Assembly (NCBI GenBank): GCA_964542875.1
Contig: CAZIWA010000030.1
Span: 1-48,612 of the forward strand
Direction of reading: 5' to 3'
Length of the DNA stretch: 48,612 nucleotides
Source: CAZGOM01 sp964542875
Lineage (GTDB): Bacteria; Planctomycetota; Phycisphaerae; Phycisphaerales; Phycisphaeraceae
The notes beneath the pieces are model-generated. The model worked only from the letters and a program-made list of their open reading frames with translations, was not told the DNA's origin and ran no database searches. This document shows, piece after piece, positions 35,112-45,200 of this stretch. The translations under genes were made by a program, and so were the position numbers. Each line of letters opens with the position of its first letter. Within the stretch, counting starts at the first letter, position 1.

Positions 35112-36374
35112 TCAAACCGGATGAAGGGTCCGAGCGGCAGGGGCCTGGCTTGTGATGTCGTGCCGGGGGCCGAAGAATTCAAAGTGGATGTCGGATTCCG
35201 GGACGTTCTTGGATTTAAGGATCCGGTAGATGTTGGTCATGAAGGGCTTGGGGCCACAGAAGTAGTAATGGCAAGGCTGGTGCGGAAGAAGCTTTTCCAG
35301 CAGTTGGCTGTCGATGGTGCCGATGCTTTCGCATTTGTTCAGTTGAAGGTCGTTGTCCAGAGGCGCGCTGTAGATGAAATGGGTTTTGACGTTCGGATGG
35401 GCGTGGGCGATGGAGCGGACTTCATCGCTTAAGGCGTGGACATGGCTGTTGCGCGCGGCATGAATGAAATAGACGGGGGTTTGAGAAGGCCGGCTGGTGA
35501 GGGCTTTGAGCATGGAGAGGACAGGCGTGATGCCGACGCCGGCGGAGAGAAGGACGATGGGGGTACTGGAGGCGGCAGAGGGGTCGAGCGTGAATTCGCC
35601 ACAGGCGGGGCCGACTTCCAGGGTTGCGCCGGGGTGGATGTGGTCGTGCAGATAGTTGGAGATGAGCCCGTCGGGCGCGTCGGCCTGAGACGCGGTTTCA
35701 CGCTTGACGCTGATCCGGTAGTGGCCTGCGCCGGGGCAGTCCGAGAGGCTGTAGTTACGCGGCGAGGTGGGGCAGGTGGGGTGATTGATCCGGAGCGTGA
35801 TGTATTGGCCGGGCTTAAAGGGGGGAAGGGGGTTTGCGTCGGCGGGCCGGAGATAGAAGGAGGTGATGGTTTGGCTTTCAGGATTTTTGCGTTCGACGAT
35901 GAATTTGCGGTAGCCATTCCACCCGCCTGGGGCGGCGGCCTGGGATTGGTAGATCTGTTTTTCACGGGCGATGCATACGTCGGCCAGGAAGCCGTAGGCC
36001 TGGCCCCAGGCCTGGAGGATTTCCGGTGTGGCGGCGGGGCCAAGGACGTCTTGAATGGCGGCCAGCAGATGCTTGCCGACGATGGGGTAGTGCTCGGGCT
36101 GGACGCCCAGGGAACAGTGCTTCTGGGCGATGAGCTCAACGGCGGGGCCCAGGGCGGCGAGGTTGTCAATGTTGGCGGCGTAAGCGCAGATGGCGCCTGC
36201 GAGGGCTTTCTGCTGTCCGCCTGAGTGCTGGTGGGCCTGGTTAAAGAAGGCCTTTACCTCGGGGTTTTGCGTGAACATGAGGGAATAGAACCGGCGGGTG
36301 ATCGCCTCGGCGTGCTGGGCGACTGCGGGAGCGGTGGCTTTGACGGTCTGGATGGTTTTCGGGTCGAGTGACAT
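35112..36374 (-). CDS. hmp: Flavohaemoglobin (nitric oxide dioxygenase)
   Basis: 420 residues, standard length for Hmp. Residues 1-140 are the globin domain, with the distal RRFYSLMF helix and the proximal His in QKHCSLGVQPEHYPIVGKHL. Residues 150-260 are the FAD domain (RNYSLSDCPG is the flavin-binding RxYS motif). Residues 265-400 are the NAD domain (LLSAGVGITPVLSML, YYFCGPKPFM). It oxidises nitric oxide to nitrate with NADH and oxygen in the cytoplasm. AGGAG precedes the ATG. It lies 60 bases after the cupin gene and is probably co-transcribed with it from the promoter at 36886-36914, under Rrf2 control. Confidence 0.93.
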   Translation of the reverse strand: MSLDPKTIQTVKATAPAVAQHAEAITRRFYSLMFTQNPEVKAFFNQAHQHSGGQQKALAGAICAYAANIDNLAALGPAVELIAQKHCSLGVQPEHYPIVGKHLLAAIQDVLGPAATPEILQAWGQAYGFLADVCIAREKQIYQSQAAAPGGWNGYRKFIVERKNPESQTITSFYLRPADANPLPPFKPGQYITLRINHPTCPTSPRNYSLSDCPGAGHYRISVKRETASQADAPDGLISNYLHDHIHPGATLEVGPACGEFTLDPSAASSTPIVLLSAGVGITPVLSMLKALTSRPSQTPVYFIHAARNSHVHALSDEVRSIAHAHPNVKTHFIYSAPLDNDLQLNKCESIGTIDSQLLEKLLPHQPCHYYFCGPKPFMTNIYRILKSKNVPESDIHFEFFGPRHDITSQAPAARTLHPV

Positions 36375-36434
36375 CGTGGCTCCTTTGTTGGGATGCGTGG
36401 TGCGGACTGGGTGTTTTTGAAAAGGGTGTTGGAG

Positions 36435-36824
36435 TTAGGGGTGTGCGACGGTCAGCAGCATCTGGCATGCGACAGGCGCGACGACAGCATGGATGACGTT
36501 TGGCGCCAGGACGATGAGTTCGCCCTGATTGAGCGGGTGGGGAACGCCGTTGGCTTCAACGGTGAGCTGGCCGGAGATCACCTGGATGATGACCTGGCCG
36601 GGAGCCTTGTGGGCTTTGAGGGCCGCGCCTGGGGAGAAGGCGAAGATCGCGAGGGTGAGGGACTTGTCCTGATACAGGGTGATCTGCCGGTGGCCATGGT
36701 GCGGTGCGGCGGCTTCCCTGGCGAGCTGGTCGAAGGCGAGAGCGAGGTTGTGCTGGTGGGCCGGGCCTTGAAAGCGATCTTTGGGGTCTGGCCGGGGGCG
36801 GGGGTTATCGGAAGGCGTGGTCAT
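36435..36824 (-). CDS. Small cupin protein
   Basis: 129 residues. The cupin barrel is visible as FSPGAALKAHKAPGQVIIQV, then ISGQLTVEANGVPHPLNQGE and LIVLAPNVIHAVVA. The usual HxH of motif 1 is reduced to a single His (AHK), so metal binding may be altered. It is a single-domain cupin of unknown role, next to hmp and Rrf2, which suggests a part in nitric-oxide or redox stress. GGAG precedes ATG 36822-36824. The longer reading from 36914 runs through the promoter and is rejected. Confidence 0.75.
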   Translation of the reverse strand: MTTPSDNPRPRPDPKDRFQGPAHQHNLALAFDQLAREAAAPHHGHRQITLYQDKSLTLAIFAFSPGAALKAHKAPGQVIIQVISGQLTVEANGVPHPLNQGELIVLAPNVIHAVVAPVACQMLLTVAHP

Positions 36825-36857
36825 GGCTGGCTCCTGCGTTGCGGCGTGTGGTTTGCT

Positions 36858-36925
36858 TAAACAGGACATTTTTATCCTCTTTAAGAGTGTACGGGTTCTT
36901 AAAGAGGATGTCAATGTCCTGTTTA
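36858..36925 (-). promoter_or_regulatory. cupin-hmp promoter inside a large inverted-repeat operator
   Basis: On the minus strand TTGACA (36909-36914) and TACACT (36886-36891) are exactly 17 bases apart: a strong sigma70 promoter. Around it lies an inverted repeat: TAAACAGGACAT, 4 bases, ATCCTCTTTAAGA, a 10-base centre, TCTTAAAGAGGAT, 4 bases, ATGTCCTGTTTA (all 25 arm positions pair). Each half is itself a near-palindrome of the type AGGACAT-n4-ATCCT. One half covers the -35 box and the other the transcription start, as expected for repression, most likely by the adjacent Rrf2 protein. Confidence 0.85.
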
Positions 36926-36933
36926 TGGATTAT

Positions 36934-37410
36934 TCATCTGGATTTGGGCTGGCGGGTGGAGCGCCCGGGGGTGGCGCTGATGGTGAGGGGCTGGGCTGCG
37001 GGGTGGGCGGGCGCTGTGGTTTCGATGACCTGGGCGAGGGTTGTATCAGCGAGGGTTGCTTCGACGGCGGCGGTGGCCTCGTCGAGGCGTTTGTGAAGGG
37101 GGCAGAGGGCGTTTTCGTGGGCTTTGAGGCCCAGGGGGCAGGTGTAAATGCGTTTGATGGGGTCGACGGCGTTGACGACTTGAAGGATGGTTATTTCCCT
37201 GGCGGGGCGGGCGAGGGTGAAGCCGCCTTTGATGCCGCGGTGGCTTTGGACAATGCCGGCGCGGGCAAGGCCCTGGAGAACTTTGGAGAGGTAATCCAGG
37301 GGAACCTGCATGTCCTTTGCGATCTGCTTGCTGGTGCGCTGGGCGTCGGGATTCTGGGCGAGGTCGACGACGGCGCGCAGAGCGTATTCGACGGTCTGGG
37401 AGAAGAGCAT
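36934..37410 (-). CDS. Rrf2-family regulator (NsrR/RsrR-like)
   Basis: 158 residues. The N-terminal winged helix has the Rrf2 pattern (VEYALRAVVDLAQ, MQVPLDYLSKVLQGLARAGI, SHRGIKGGFTLARP). Putative cluster ligands are Glu8, Cys91 and Cys103. Cys91 and Cys103 keep the spacing of the first and third cysteines of NsrR (C-X5-C-X5-C), but the middle position is Ala97 next to His98, so cluster type or sensitivity may differ. A role as NO- or redox-sensing repressor of cupin-hmp is inferred from the family, the operator and the neighbour hmp. The C-terminal tail is long and Pro/Thr-rich. The gene lies between ClC and cupin, all on the minus strand. Confidence 0.85.
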   Translation of the reverse strand: MLFSQTVEYALRAVVDLAQNPDAQRTSKQIAKDMQVPLDYLSKVLQGLARAGIVQSHRGIKGGFTLARPAREITILQVVNAVDPIKRIYTCPLGLKAHENALCPLHKRLDEATAAVEATLADTTLAQVIETTAPAHPAAQPLTISATPGRSTRQPKSR

Positions 37411-37464
37411 TTTGTTCCCTTGGGGCTGTTGCCGGGTTGATGATACCCGGGGCGGGGAACAAAA
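37410..37464 (-). promoter_or_regulatory. Nested inverted repeats covering the Rrf2 ribosome-binding site
   Basis: TTTTGTTCCC (37410-37419) and GGGAACAAAA (37455-37464) are exact inverted copies, and CCGGGT/ACCCGG form a second hairpin between them. In the minus-strand mRNA the GGGAACAAA just before the Rrf2 start codon would be paired. It could be an operator, a translational switch or a weak end of the ClC transcript; it has no U-tract. Confidence 0.45.
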
Positions 37465-37488
37465 AGGGATGGATGATGCGTTGAGGGT

Positions 37489-38745
37489 TCAGGGGACGAG
37501 TTCGGTTTCGCGGGGCTCGATGTGGAAGTTGTGAGGTTGGTCGCGGGATTGCTTGTTTTCGATCAGGACGACGCCCTGGCCGGCGATGAAGGCGGCGATG
37601 CTGGCGAGGAAGATGGGAACGGGGAGGCCTGCACCGGTGAGGGCCAGGACGATGAGCGCGGAGGAGAGCGGGGTTTGGGTGGCGGCGGCGTTGAAGGCGG
37701 CCATGCAGGCGAGCATGGAGAGTGTGGGATCAACGCCGGGGACGTACATGGCGATGAGTTTGCCGATGAGAAGGCCCATGAACATGTGGGGGATGACCAG
37801 GCCGCCTTGCCAGTGTCCGCGGATGGTGACGGCGGCGGCGATCATTTTTGAGCCGAGGATGGCCAGGAGGAGTCCGACGGGGAGTGCGGTGGTCATGAGG
37901 TGTGAGATTTGTCCGCCGCCGTAGAAGTAGCTGTCGGGGACGAGCCAGCCGAGGAAGCCAATGACGAAGCCTGCGAGGGTGGTTTGGACGATGAGGGGGA
38001 CGTAGCGGTGGTTAAGCACTTTGCCCATGTAGCGGAACATGAGTGAGTAGGCTTTGGCGATGGGACCGCAGGCGAGGCCCAGGAGGACGGCGATGACTGG
38101 GGTCCAGTAAGAGGGAGCGATGTCTGCGTGGATCTGCCAGGGCGGGACGAGGCCGTGGCCGACGAGGAAGAGCATGACGAGGAAGCCGACGGCGGAGGCG
38201 ACGATGGTGGGGATGATGGCTTCGTAGTATTCGAGGCCGCGGGTGTGGAGCATTTCGAGCCAGAGCATGGCGCCGCCGACGGGCGCGCCCAGGAATGCGC
38301 CGAAGCCTGCGCCCATGCCGGCGAGGGTGAGTACGCGGAGGAGTTTGGGTGCGTTTGCGCGTTTGGCGATGTAGCTGCCGATGGAGCCGCCTGCCTGGGT
38401 GAGCGCGCCTTCGGGGCCGGCGCTTTGGCCGGCGACGAGGCCCAGGAAGGAGATGGGCTGGATGGGTGCGTTGTCCTTGGCGGGGAGCTCGCCGGTTTTG
38501 TGGAAGTGCATGACGATGGTGGCCATGGAGCCGGGGTCAAACATGAACTTCAGGATGAGCCCAATGATGAGGCCGACGAGGGTGCTGAACCAGATGCGGT
38601 GGATGGGGTGCTGGAGGAGCGGCCAGAGGAGATGATCCGTCAGGTGCCAGAGGTAGTAGAAGCCGGCGCCGAAGAGGCCGACGAGGACGCCCACCAGGGA
38701 GGTGAGCAGGAGCATGCGGCGGTAGTGTTTTTCGATGTTGAACAT
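37489..38745 (-). CDS. ClC-family chloride channel or antiporter
   Basis: About 418 residues with ten or more hydrophobic helices. The ClC signatures are present: GQSAGPEGALTQAGGSIGS is the GxEGP-type segment with the gating Glu, GAFLGAPVGGAMLWLE the following helix, and FNAAATQTPLSSALIV the late helix. It probably moves chloride, in exchange for protons or passively, across the inner membrane. The start is uncertain: ATG 38743-38745 (MFNIEKHYRR) fits the family; reading from 38841 adds a polar, proline-rich extension. It is upstream of Rrf2 on the same strand and divergent from ndvB; a link with osmotic adaptation is possible. Confidence 0.82.
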   Translation of the reverse strand: MFNIEKHYRRMLLLTSLVGVLVGLFGAGFYYLWHLTDHLLWPLLQHPIHRIWFSTLVGLIIGLILKFMFDPGSMATIVMHFHKTGELPAKDNAPIQPISFLGLVAGQSAGPEGALTQAGGSIGSYIAKRANAPKLLRVLTLAGMGAGFGAFLGAPVGGAMLWLEMLHTRGLEYYEAIIPTIVASAVGFLVMLFLVGHGLVPPWQIHADIAPSYWTPVIAVLLGLACGPIAKAYSLMFRYMGKVLNHRYVPLIVQTTLAGFVIGFLGWLVPDSYFYGGGQISHLMTTALPVGLLLAILGSKMIAAAVTIRGHWQGGLVIPHMFMGLLIGKLIAMYVPGVDPTLSMLACMAAFNAAATQTPLSSALIVLALTGAGLPVPIFLASIAAFIAGQGVVLIENKQSRDQPHNFHIEPRETELVP

Positions 38746-38884
38746 GAGGATGCCGTGGCGGGATTTTTTGCGCTGGGTGGGGGTGGGGTGTTTTAGGCGC
38801 GGGGGTTGGAACCGGGGGCGCGGGAAGAGGATGGTATACATTGATTTTGGTGAAAGGGAAGGGTTTGGGGTGGGAGTGCGACAA

Positions 38885-38960
38885 AAGGGCGGTGTTGATT
38901 GTTTTAATTTTGGAATAATTTTGGAAAATTATTTGATATTATGGTTGATGGGGGTATGAT
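38885..38960. other. AT-rich divergent promoter region of ClC and ndvB
   Basis: An island of A/T in a GC-rich background with two overlapping AATTTTGGAA words, then TTGATATTATGG. It is a good candidate for the promoters of the divergent genes. No single pair of boxes stands out with the right spacing. Confidence 0.35.
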
Positions 38961-38963
38961 GAT

Positions 38964-39035
38964 GGGTTGGGGGTTGGGGGTTGGGGGTTCGGGGTTCGGG
39001 GTTCGGGGAAGAGGAGAAAGAGGAGAAAGAGGGGA
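38964..39035. repeat. Heptamer tandem repeat followed by purine repeat
   Basis: Six tandem 7-base units: three GGGTTGG then three GGGTTCG, plus a partial GGG, at 38964-39008. Directly after come repeats of GAGGAGAAA / GAGGAGAAAGAG to about 39035. The clean switch of one base between unit 3 and unit 4 indicates separate rounds of slippage. The rest of the gap 39036-39239 shows no gene. Confidence 0.85.
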
Positions 39036-39239
39036 AGAGGGATACGCTCAGCCTGCGCTCTGAGGGCGAGGGGGAATCGGCGTTGTGAGCTGTTGCGGTG
39101 AGGGCATTGGTTGGCTGCCTTCTCCTGAAAGGTGAGAAGGGGGAAGAGCCCGGAAAATGTGGGAACGAAGTTTTCCCTGATGGGGGGTGTCATCAATTCC
39201 CTGACGGATGAACAGGGACGGGGGGGATAACGTCAAGCT

Positions 39240-42200
39240 ATGGGACAGGTAACCAAACAATTCAATCGTTGGTCGAGGTCGTTTTTGCCTGCACGGGGGG
39301 AGGCGGTGATGGAGGCGCAGGGGGTGTCGGCTCAGGTGACTGAGCTGCTCAACAGCGATGAGCTGGTGCGGCATGCCAAGGTGCTGGCGGGGCATGCGGT
39401 GCTGATGAACGCGCGGGGGGACAACGGACTTTTGAAAGTGCTCAAGGGGCACCAGGCGGTGATCGCGCAGACGCACCGGGTGGTGTCTGAGGCGCTGCTG
39501 GAGCATCGGAAGATCACCCCGGCGGCGGTGTGGCTGCTGGATAATGATTATGTGCTGCAAGAGCATGTGGAACTGACGCGGAGACATTTGCCCAGCAGCT
39601 ACAGCAAGCAACTGCCGCGATTGATAGCGGGGCAGTATGCGGGGCTGCCTCGCGTGTATGAACTGGCTGCGGAACTGGTGCTGCGGGTGGATGGAAGGCT
39701 GGACTTTCAGGATCTGAGCCGGTTTGTGGAGGCGTATCAGTCGGTGGCGACATTGAAGCTGGGGGAGCTGTGGGCGGTGCCGATCATGCTGCGGCTGGCG
39801 CTGATCGGCAAGGCCAGAGAAGTGGCCCGGCGCGTGGCGCTGCGGCAGACGCAGCATGTGCAGGCGGCGCAGTGGGCGGGGCAGTTCATCGACATGGCGC
39901 ACAAAGAGCCCAAGCGGGTGGTGATCCTGCTGGCGGAACTGATCAAGACGCAGCCCCGGCTGGATGGGCCGTTTGTGGCGGAACTGGCTTCCCGGCTGCA
40001 GGGACAGCATGCGGCGATCGGGAGCGTGCTCAACTGGCTGGAGCATGAGCTGATCGACAGGGGGGACTCACTGGAAGCGCTGCTGCAGCGGGAGAGCCAG
40101 GAGATTTCGGCGAACCAGGTTTCCATCAGCAACTGCTTTGCTAGTTTCCGGTTGCTGGAGACGGTGGATTGGCGCGACTTTGTGGAAGCGCAGAGCGTGG
40201 TGGAGAAGTGGCTGCGGGAAGACCCTTCGGGGACGTATGCCAAAATGGATTTTTACACGCGTGACCGGTACCGGCACGTGGTGGAAGACATCTCCAAGCG
40301 ATGCAACATGGCTGAGCCGGATGTGGCTCAGCGCGCGGTGATGCTGGCGGTGCGGGGGGGAAAGACAGGCGCAAGCGACCCTCAGCCCGGCCCTCTGGCA
40401 GAGGGAGACGGGATCGGAGTGGATGCGGGGAGATTGGGGCATGTGGGGTGGTATCTGCTGGATGAGGGGCGGGTGGAGCTGGAGCGGGAGGTGGGGTATT
40501 GGCCTGGTTTTGCGGAGCGGTTACGGAGGATGGGCAAGCGGGTGGGGCAGGGGACTTATATTCTCGCCGCGGGGCTGATGACGGTGATGATGACGGCGGC
40601 GTGCGTGGAGTATGCGCGTTTTCTGGGGGCGACGTGGCCGGTGTTGATCGTGTTGGGTCTGCTGACGCTGCTTTTGGGTTCGCAGACGGCGCTTTCGCTG
40701 GTGAACTGGCTGGTGACGATGGTGGTCCGGCCTGAAGCGCTGGCGCGGATGGACTACTCCAAGGGGATTCCCAAGGAGAGCACGACGCTGGTGGTGGTGC
40801 CGAACATGCTGAGCTCGCGGGCGAGCGTGATTTCGATGGTGGAAGCGCTGGAGGTGCGGTACCTGGCCAACCGGGAGGCGAATATCAAGTTCGTGCTGTT
40901 GACGGACTTCGTGGATGCACCCCACGAGGTGATGCCCGACGATGAGGTACTGCTGAACCTGGCGGTGGAAAAGATCGCGGGGCTTAACGAGCGGTACAAG
41001 GAGACGGGGATCGGTTTTTACCTTCTGCACCGGCCGAGGCTGTGGAACAAGTGCGAAGGGTGCTGGATGGGGTATGAGCGCAAGCGCGGGAAAGTGGAAG
41101 CGTTTGACCGGTATGTGATGACGGGGGAGATGGAAGCGTTTTCAACCGTGACACCGGGTGCGGATGCGCTGCGTGGCGCCAGGTATGTGATTGTGCTGGA
41201 CGCGGACACGCAGCTTGCGCCGCAAGCGGCGGCGAAGCTGGCGGGGACGATGGCGCACCCGCTGAACCGTGCGGTGGTGGACTCCAAGTGCAACCGTGTG
41301 GTGCGCGGGTACGGGCTGCTGCAGCCGCGGGTATCACTGAGCCTGGCCAATGCGGGGAAGAGCTTGTATTCCCGGCTGTTTACGATGGACTGCGGGCTGG
41401 ACCCGTACAGCCGAGAAGTGTCGGACGTGTACCAGGACCTGTACGGCGAGGGGTCATTCGTGGGGAAAGGGATTCTGGATGTGCAGGCGTTTCACGCGTG
41501 CACGTCGGCCAGGTTTCCCGAGAACGCGATCCTGAGCCATGACCTGATCGAAGGCGCATTCGCCAGGGCGGGGCTGGTGTCGGACATCGAATTGATGGAA
41601 GACGCGCCGACGCGGTATACGGCGGATGTGGCGCGGCGGCACAGGTGGATCCGGGGGGATTGGCAGATCGCAAGATGGATCATGCCCAGTTGCCCGAACC
41701 ACAAGGGCGAGGGCGAGCCCAATGGGCTGGGGTACCTTTCGCGGTGGAAGATCCTGGACAACATGAGGCGCAGCCTGCTGCCTCTGGGAGGGATCGGGCT
41801 GGTGTGCCTGGGTCTGATGGCGCTGCCTCACCCGATGGAGTGGGTGGCGATTGCGCTGGGATTCCTTTTCATGCCGTCGATCATCCGGAGCGTGCACCTG
41901 GTGATGGCGACGGAAGTGCGGCAGCCGGTGAAACGGACGATCCAGCGGCAGGCGGTGGAGATCGTTCACGGATTGCTGGGGCTGATGTTCATGCCGTATG
42001 AGGCGCTGACATCGCTGAGCGCGATCGCGAAAGTGATGTGGCGCAAGACGGTGACAGGGCGTGGCTTGCTGGAGTGGCAGACATCCGCGGCGGCGGAGAA
42101 GAGCGCGCGGACGGACTTCCCCGGGGTGCTCAAGGCGATGTGGGTGTGCCCGGCGGCGGGCCTGGCGATGGTGGCCGTGGCGATCGGCTGGGATGAAGCG

Positions 42201-45200
42201 GCGATACCGGCGCTGGTGCTGGGGGCGTGCTGGGCGGCGGCGCCGGTGATGGCGTGGTGGCTGAGCAAGCCGCTGCCGGAAGCCTCCATGCTGCTGACGG
42301 AGGATGAGAAGACGTTTTTGCGTGGTGTGGCGAGGCGGTCTTGGTTTTTCTTTGAGAGCTACACGAGCGAGCAAACGAACTGGCTGGCGCCGGACAACTA
42401 CCAGGAGAAGCCCGCGGCGCTGCTGGCGGAGCGAACATCGCCTACGAACATCGGGCTGGGGCTGCTTTCGGCGGTGGGGGCGTGGGACCTGGGGTATGCG
42501 ACGGCCGATGCGACGGTGAAGCACGTTGAGCGTGCATTCACAACGATGGAGAAGATGGAGCGGTACCGTGGGCATTTCCTGAACTGGTATGACACGCGGA
42601 CGCTAGCAGCGCTGGAGCCCAAGTACGTATCGACGGTGGACTCGGGGAACCTTGCGGGTTGCCTGATGGTGCTTTCGGCGGGGCTGCGGGAGATGGCGGG
42701 GCGGCCGCTGATTCCTGAGAATTGGGCGGTGGGCGTGGGGGATACGCTGAGCGTGCTGGAAGAGGAGTTGGACAAGGATGGGCCGGGCAAGGCGTATGAG
42801 CCGGCGCAGGTGCGGCGGCTGATCAGCAAGGCGAGAAGCCTGCTGGTGTGCGACAGCACGATGCGGGGTGTGTGCGAGGCGGTGATCGGTGATCTGGTGA
42901 AGACCGCCGGGCAGATCAAGGCGATGCGGCTGGAGGCAGACCTGGGCCGTTGGGCGGCTGCGCTGGAGAAGCAGTGCACCGACCTGGAAGCGCAATTAAA
43001 GGCGATCCGGATGGCCGAGTCGCTTTCGGACGCGCAGACGGGCCTTATGACCCGGGTGCTGCATGCGGGGGGAGCCGACGCACGAACGGTGAAGTATTTC
43101 GAGACGATTGCCCGGCGCGTGCCGACCCTGAAGGAGGCCGCGGAACTGGAGAGCAGATTCGCCAGCGTGGAAAAAGTGCTGCGCGATGCGGCGTGGGGAC
43201 GCGAAGCGGGGACGGGCATTGCGCAATGGGTGGAGAACCTGGGGGCGGCGGCCCGGGGCGTGAGCGAAGACGCCCAGCGGAGGCTGGTGAGCATCGAGGC
43301 GCTGGCGGCAAGTGCAGAAGCCAAAGCACACATGGACTTTGCGTTTCTGTTTGACGATAAGCGGAAGCAGTTTGCAATCGGCTTTCATCCCGACCATCAG
43401 CGCCTGGACGTGAGCCATTACGACTTTCTGGCATCGGAAGCGAGGATCGCCAGCTATGTGGCGGTGGCACAGGGACAGATCCCCATCGAGCATTGGTTCA
43501 TGCTGGGCAGGCGGCTGGCCAATGCGGGTGGCGGGATGGCGCTGACTTCCTGGTCAGGCTCGATGTTTGAGTACCTGATGCCGGACTTGATCATGCCGAC
43601 GTACCCGGGGACGCTGCTGCATGAATCATCGCTGCATGCGGTGAAGGAGCAGGTGCGATATGCCAATGAACGCGGGGTGCCGTGGGGGATTTCCGAGTCC
43701 GGCTATAACCTGGTGGACAGCCAGCTTCAGTACCAATACAAGGCGTTTGGCCTGCCGACACTGGGGTTTAAACGCGGGCTGAGCGAAGAGCTGGTGATTG
43801 CGCCGTACGCGGGGGTGATGGGTGTGATGGCGCTGCCCAGCGAGGCGACGAAGAACCTGACGCGGATGAAGAAACTGGGCTTCATGGGGACGGCGGGATT
43901 CTATGAAGCGGTGGACTTTACACGGTCACGCGTGCCGTACGGGAAAGACTTTGCGGTGGTGACTTCGTATATGGCGCATCACACAGGCATGAGCCTGCTG
44001 GCGCTGGTTTCGAAGCTGAACGACAAGCCGATGCAGAGGAGATTCCTGGCGGTGCCGGAACTGCGGGCGATGCAACTGCTGCTGCAGGAGCGGGTGCCGG
44101 TGACGACGGCGAGCTGGACGAGCCGTGAACTGGACGCCAAGACGGATGAGGAAGCAGGGGACGAGGAACGGGAAGCGACGATCGAGACGTATGGCCGGCC
44201 GGACCCGGTGGCGCCTCATGTGGCGCTGCTGGGAAACAGCAGGTACCACGTGATGCTGACGGAGACGGGCGGCGGGGTGAGCTACTGGCAGGATCTGGCG
44301 CTGACGCGGTGGCAAAAGGACCGGACGGTGCAGAACGCGGGAAGCGTGATCTACGTGCGGGATGCGGAGAGCAAGGCGTATTGGTCGTATGCGTATCACC
44401 CGACGGTGAAGCGGCCTGACTACTACCAGGCGACGTTTCTGCAGGGGAAGGCCGAGTATGTGCGGGTGGATGAGCAGATCGAGACGCATACGCAGGTGGC
44501 GGTATCGCCTGATGACGACGTGGAAGTGCGGCGCGTGCGGGTGACGAACCTTTCGCATGTGGTGCGGACGCTGGAAGTGACGAGCTATGTGGAAGTGGTG
44601 CTGGCCAAGCCGGCGGCGGACCTGGCGCATCGGGCGTTCAGCAATTTGTTTGTGCAATCCGAGCTGGTGGAGGCTTCCGAAGCCCTGCTGCTGACGCGCA
44701 GGGCGCGGGCACATGACGAAAAGCCGGCATGGATGTTTCACCTGATGCCGGGAAACCAAGAGCGGTGGGGGAAAGCGACGTTTGAGACGGACCGGGAGAA
44801 ATTCATCGGGCGCGGGCGGGCGCCTTCAAAACCCAGGGCCGTGGAAGCCGGCGGCGCACTGAGCAATACGACGGGCGCGGTGCTGGACCCGGTGGCGGCG
44901 ATCCGGCGGACGGTGACGCTGGCGCCGGGGGAATCGGCGGAAGTGGATTTCGTGCTGGGGGCGGGCGTGGACCGGACGACCGTGCAGGCGCTGGTGGACC
45001 GGTACCGTGAGAAGCGGTTTGCGGACCGGATTTTCGAGAGCGCGTGGACGCACAGCCAGGTGGTGCAGCAGCAACTGGGCATCGGCATTGCGGATGTGAT
45101 GCTGTTTCGGCGATTGGCGGCGGCGCTGGTGTTCGGCGAGCCTTCACTGAAGGCACCGGCGGGGGCGCTGGCCAGGAACCGGCGCGGCCAGCAAGGCCTG

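Noticed and set aside
37867..38540. Second frame overlapping the ClC gene
   Set aside because: Serine/proline-rich antisense-type composition and no membrane helices, unlike the ClC frame with its clear signatures.
38964..39035. Heptamer array as a CRISPR array
   Set aside because: Units are contiguous without spacers and only 7 bases long; no cas genes are near.
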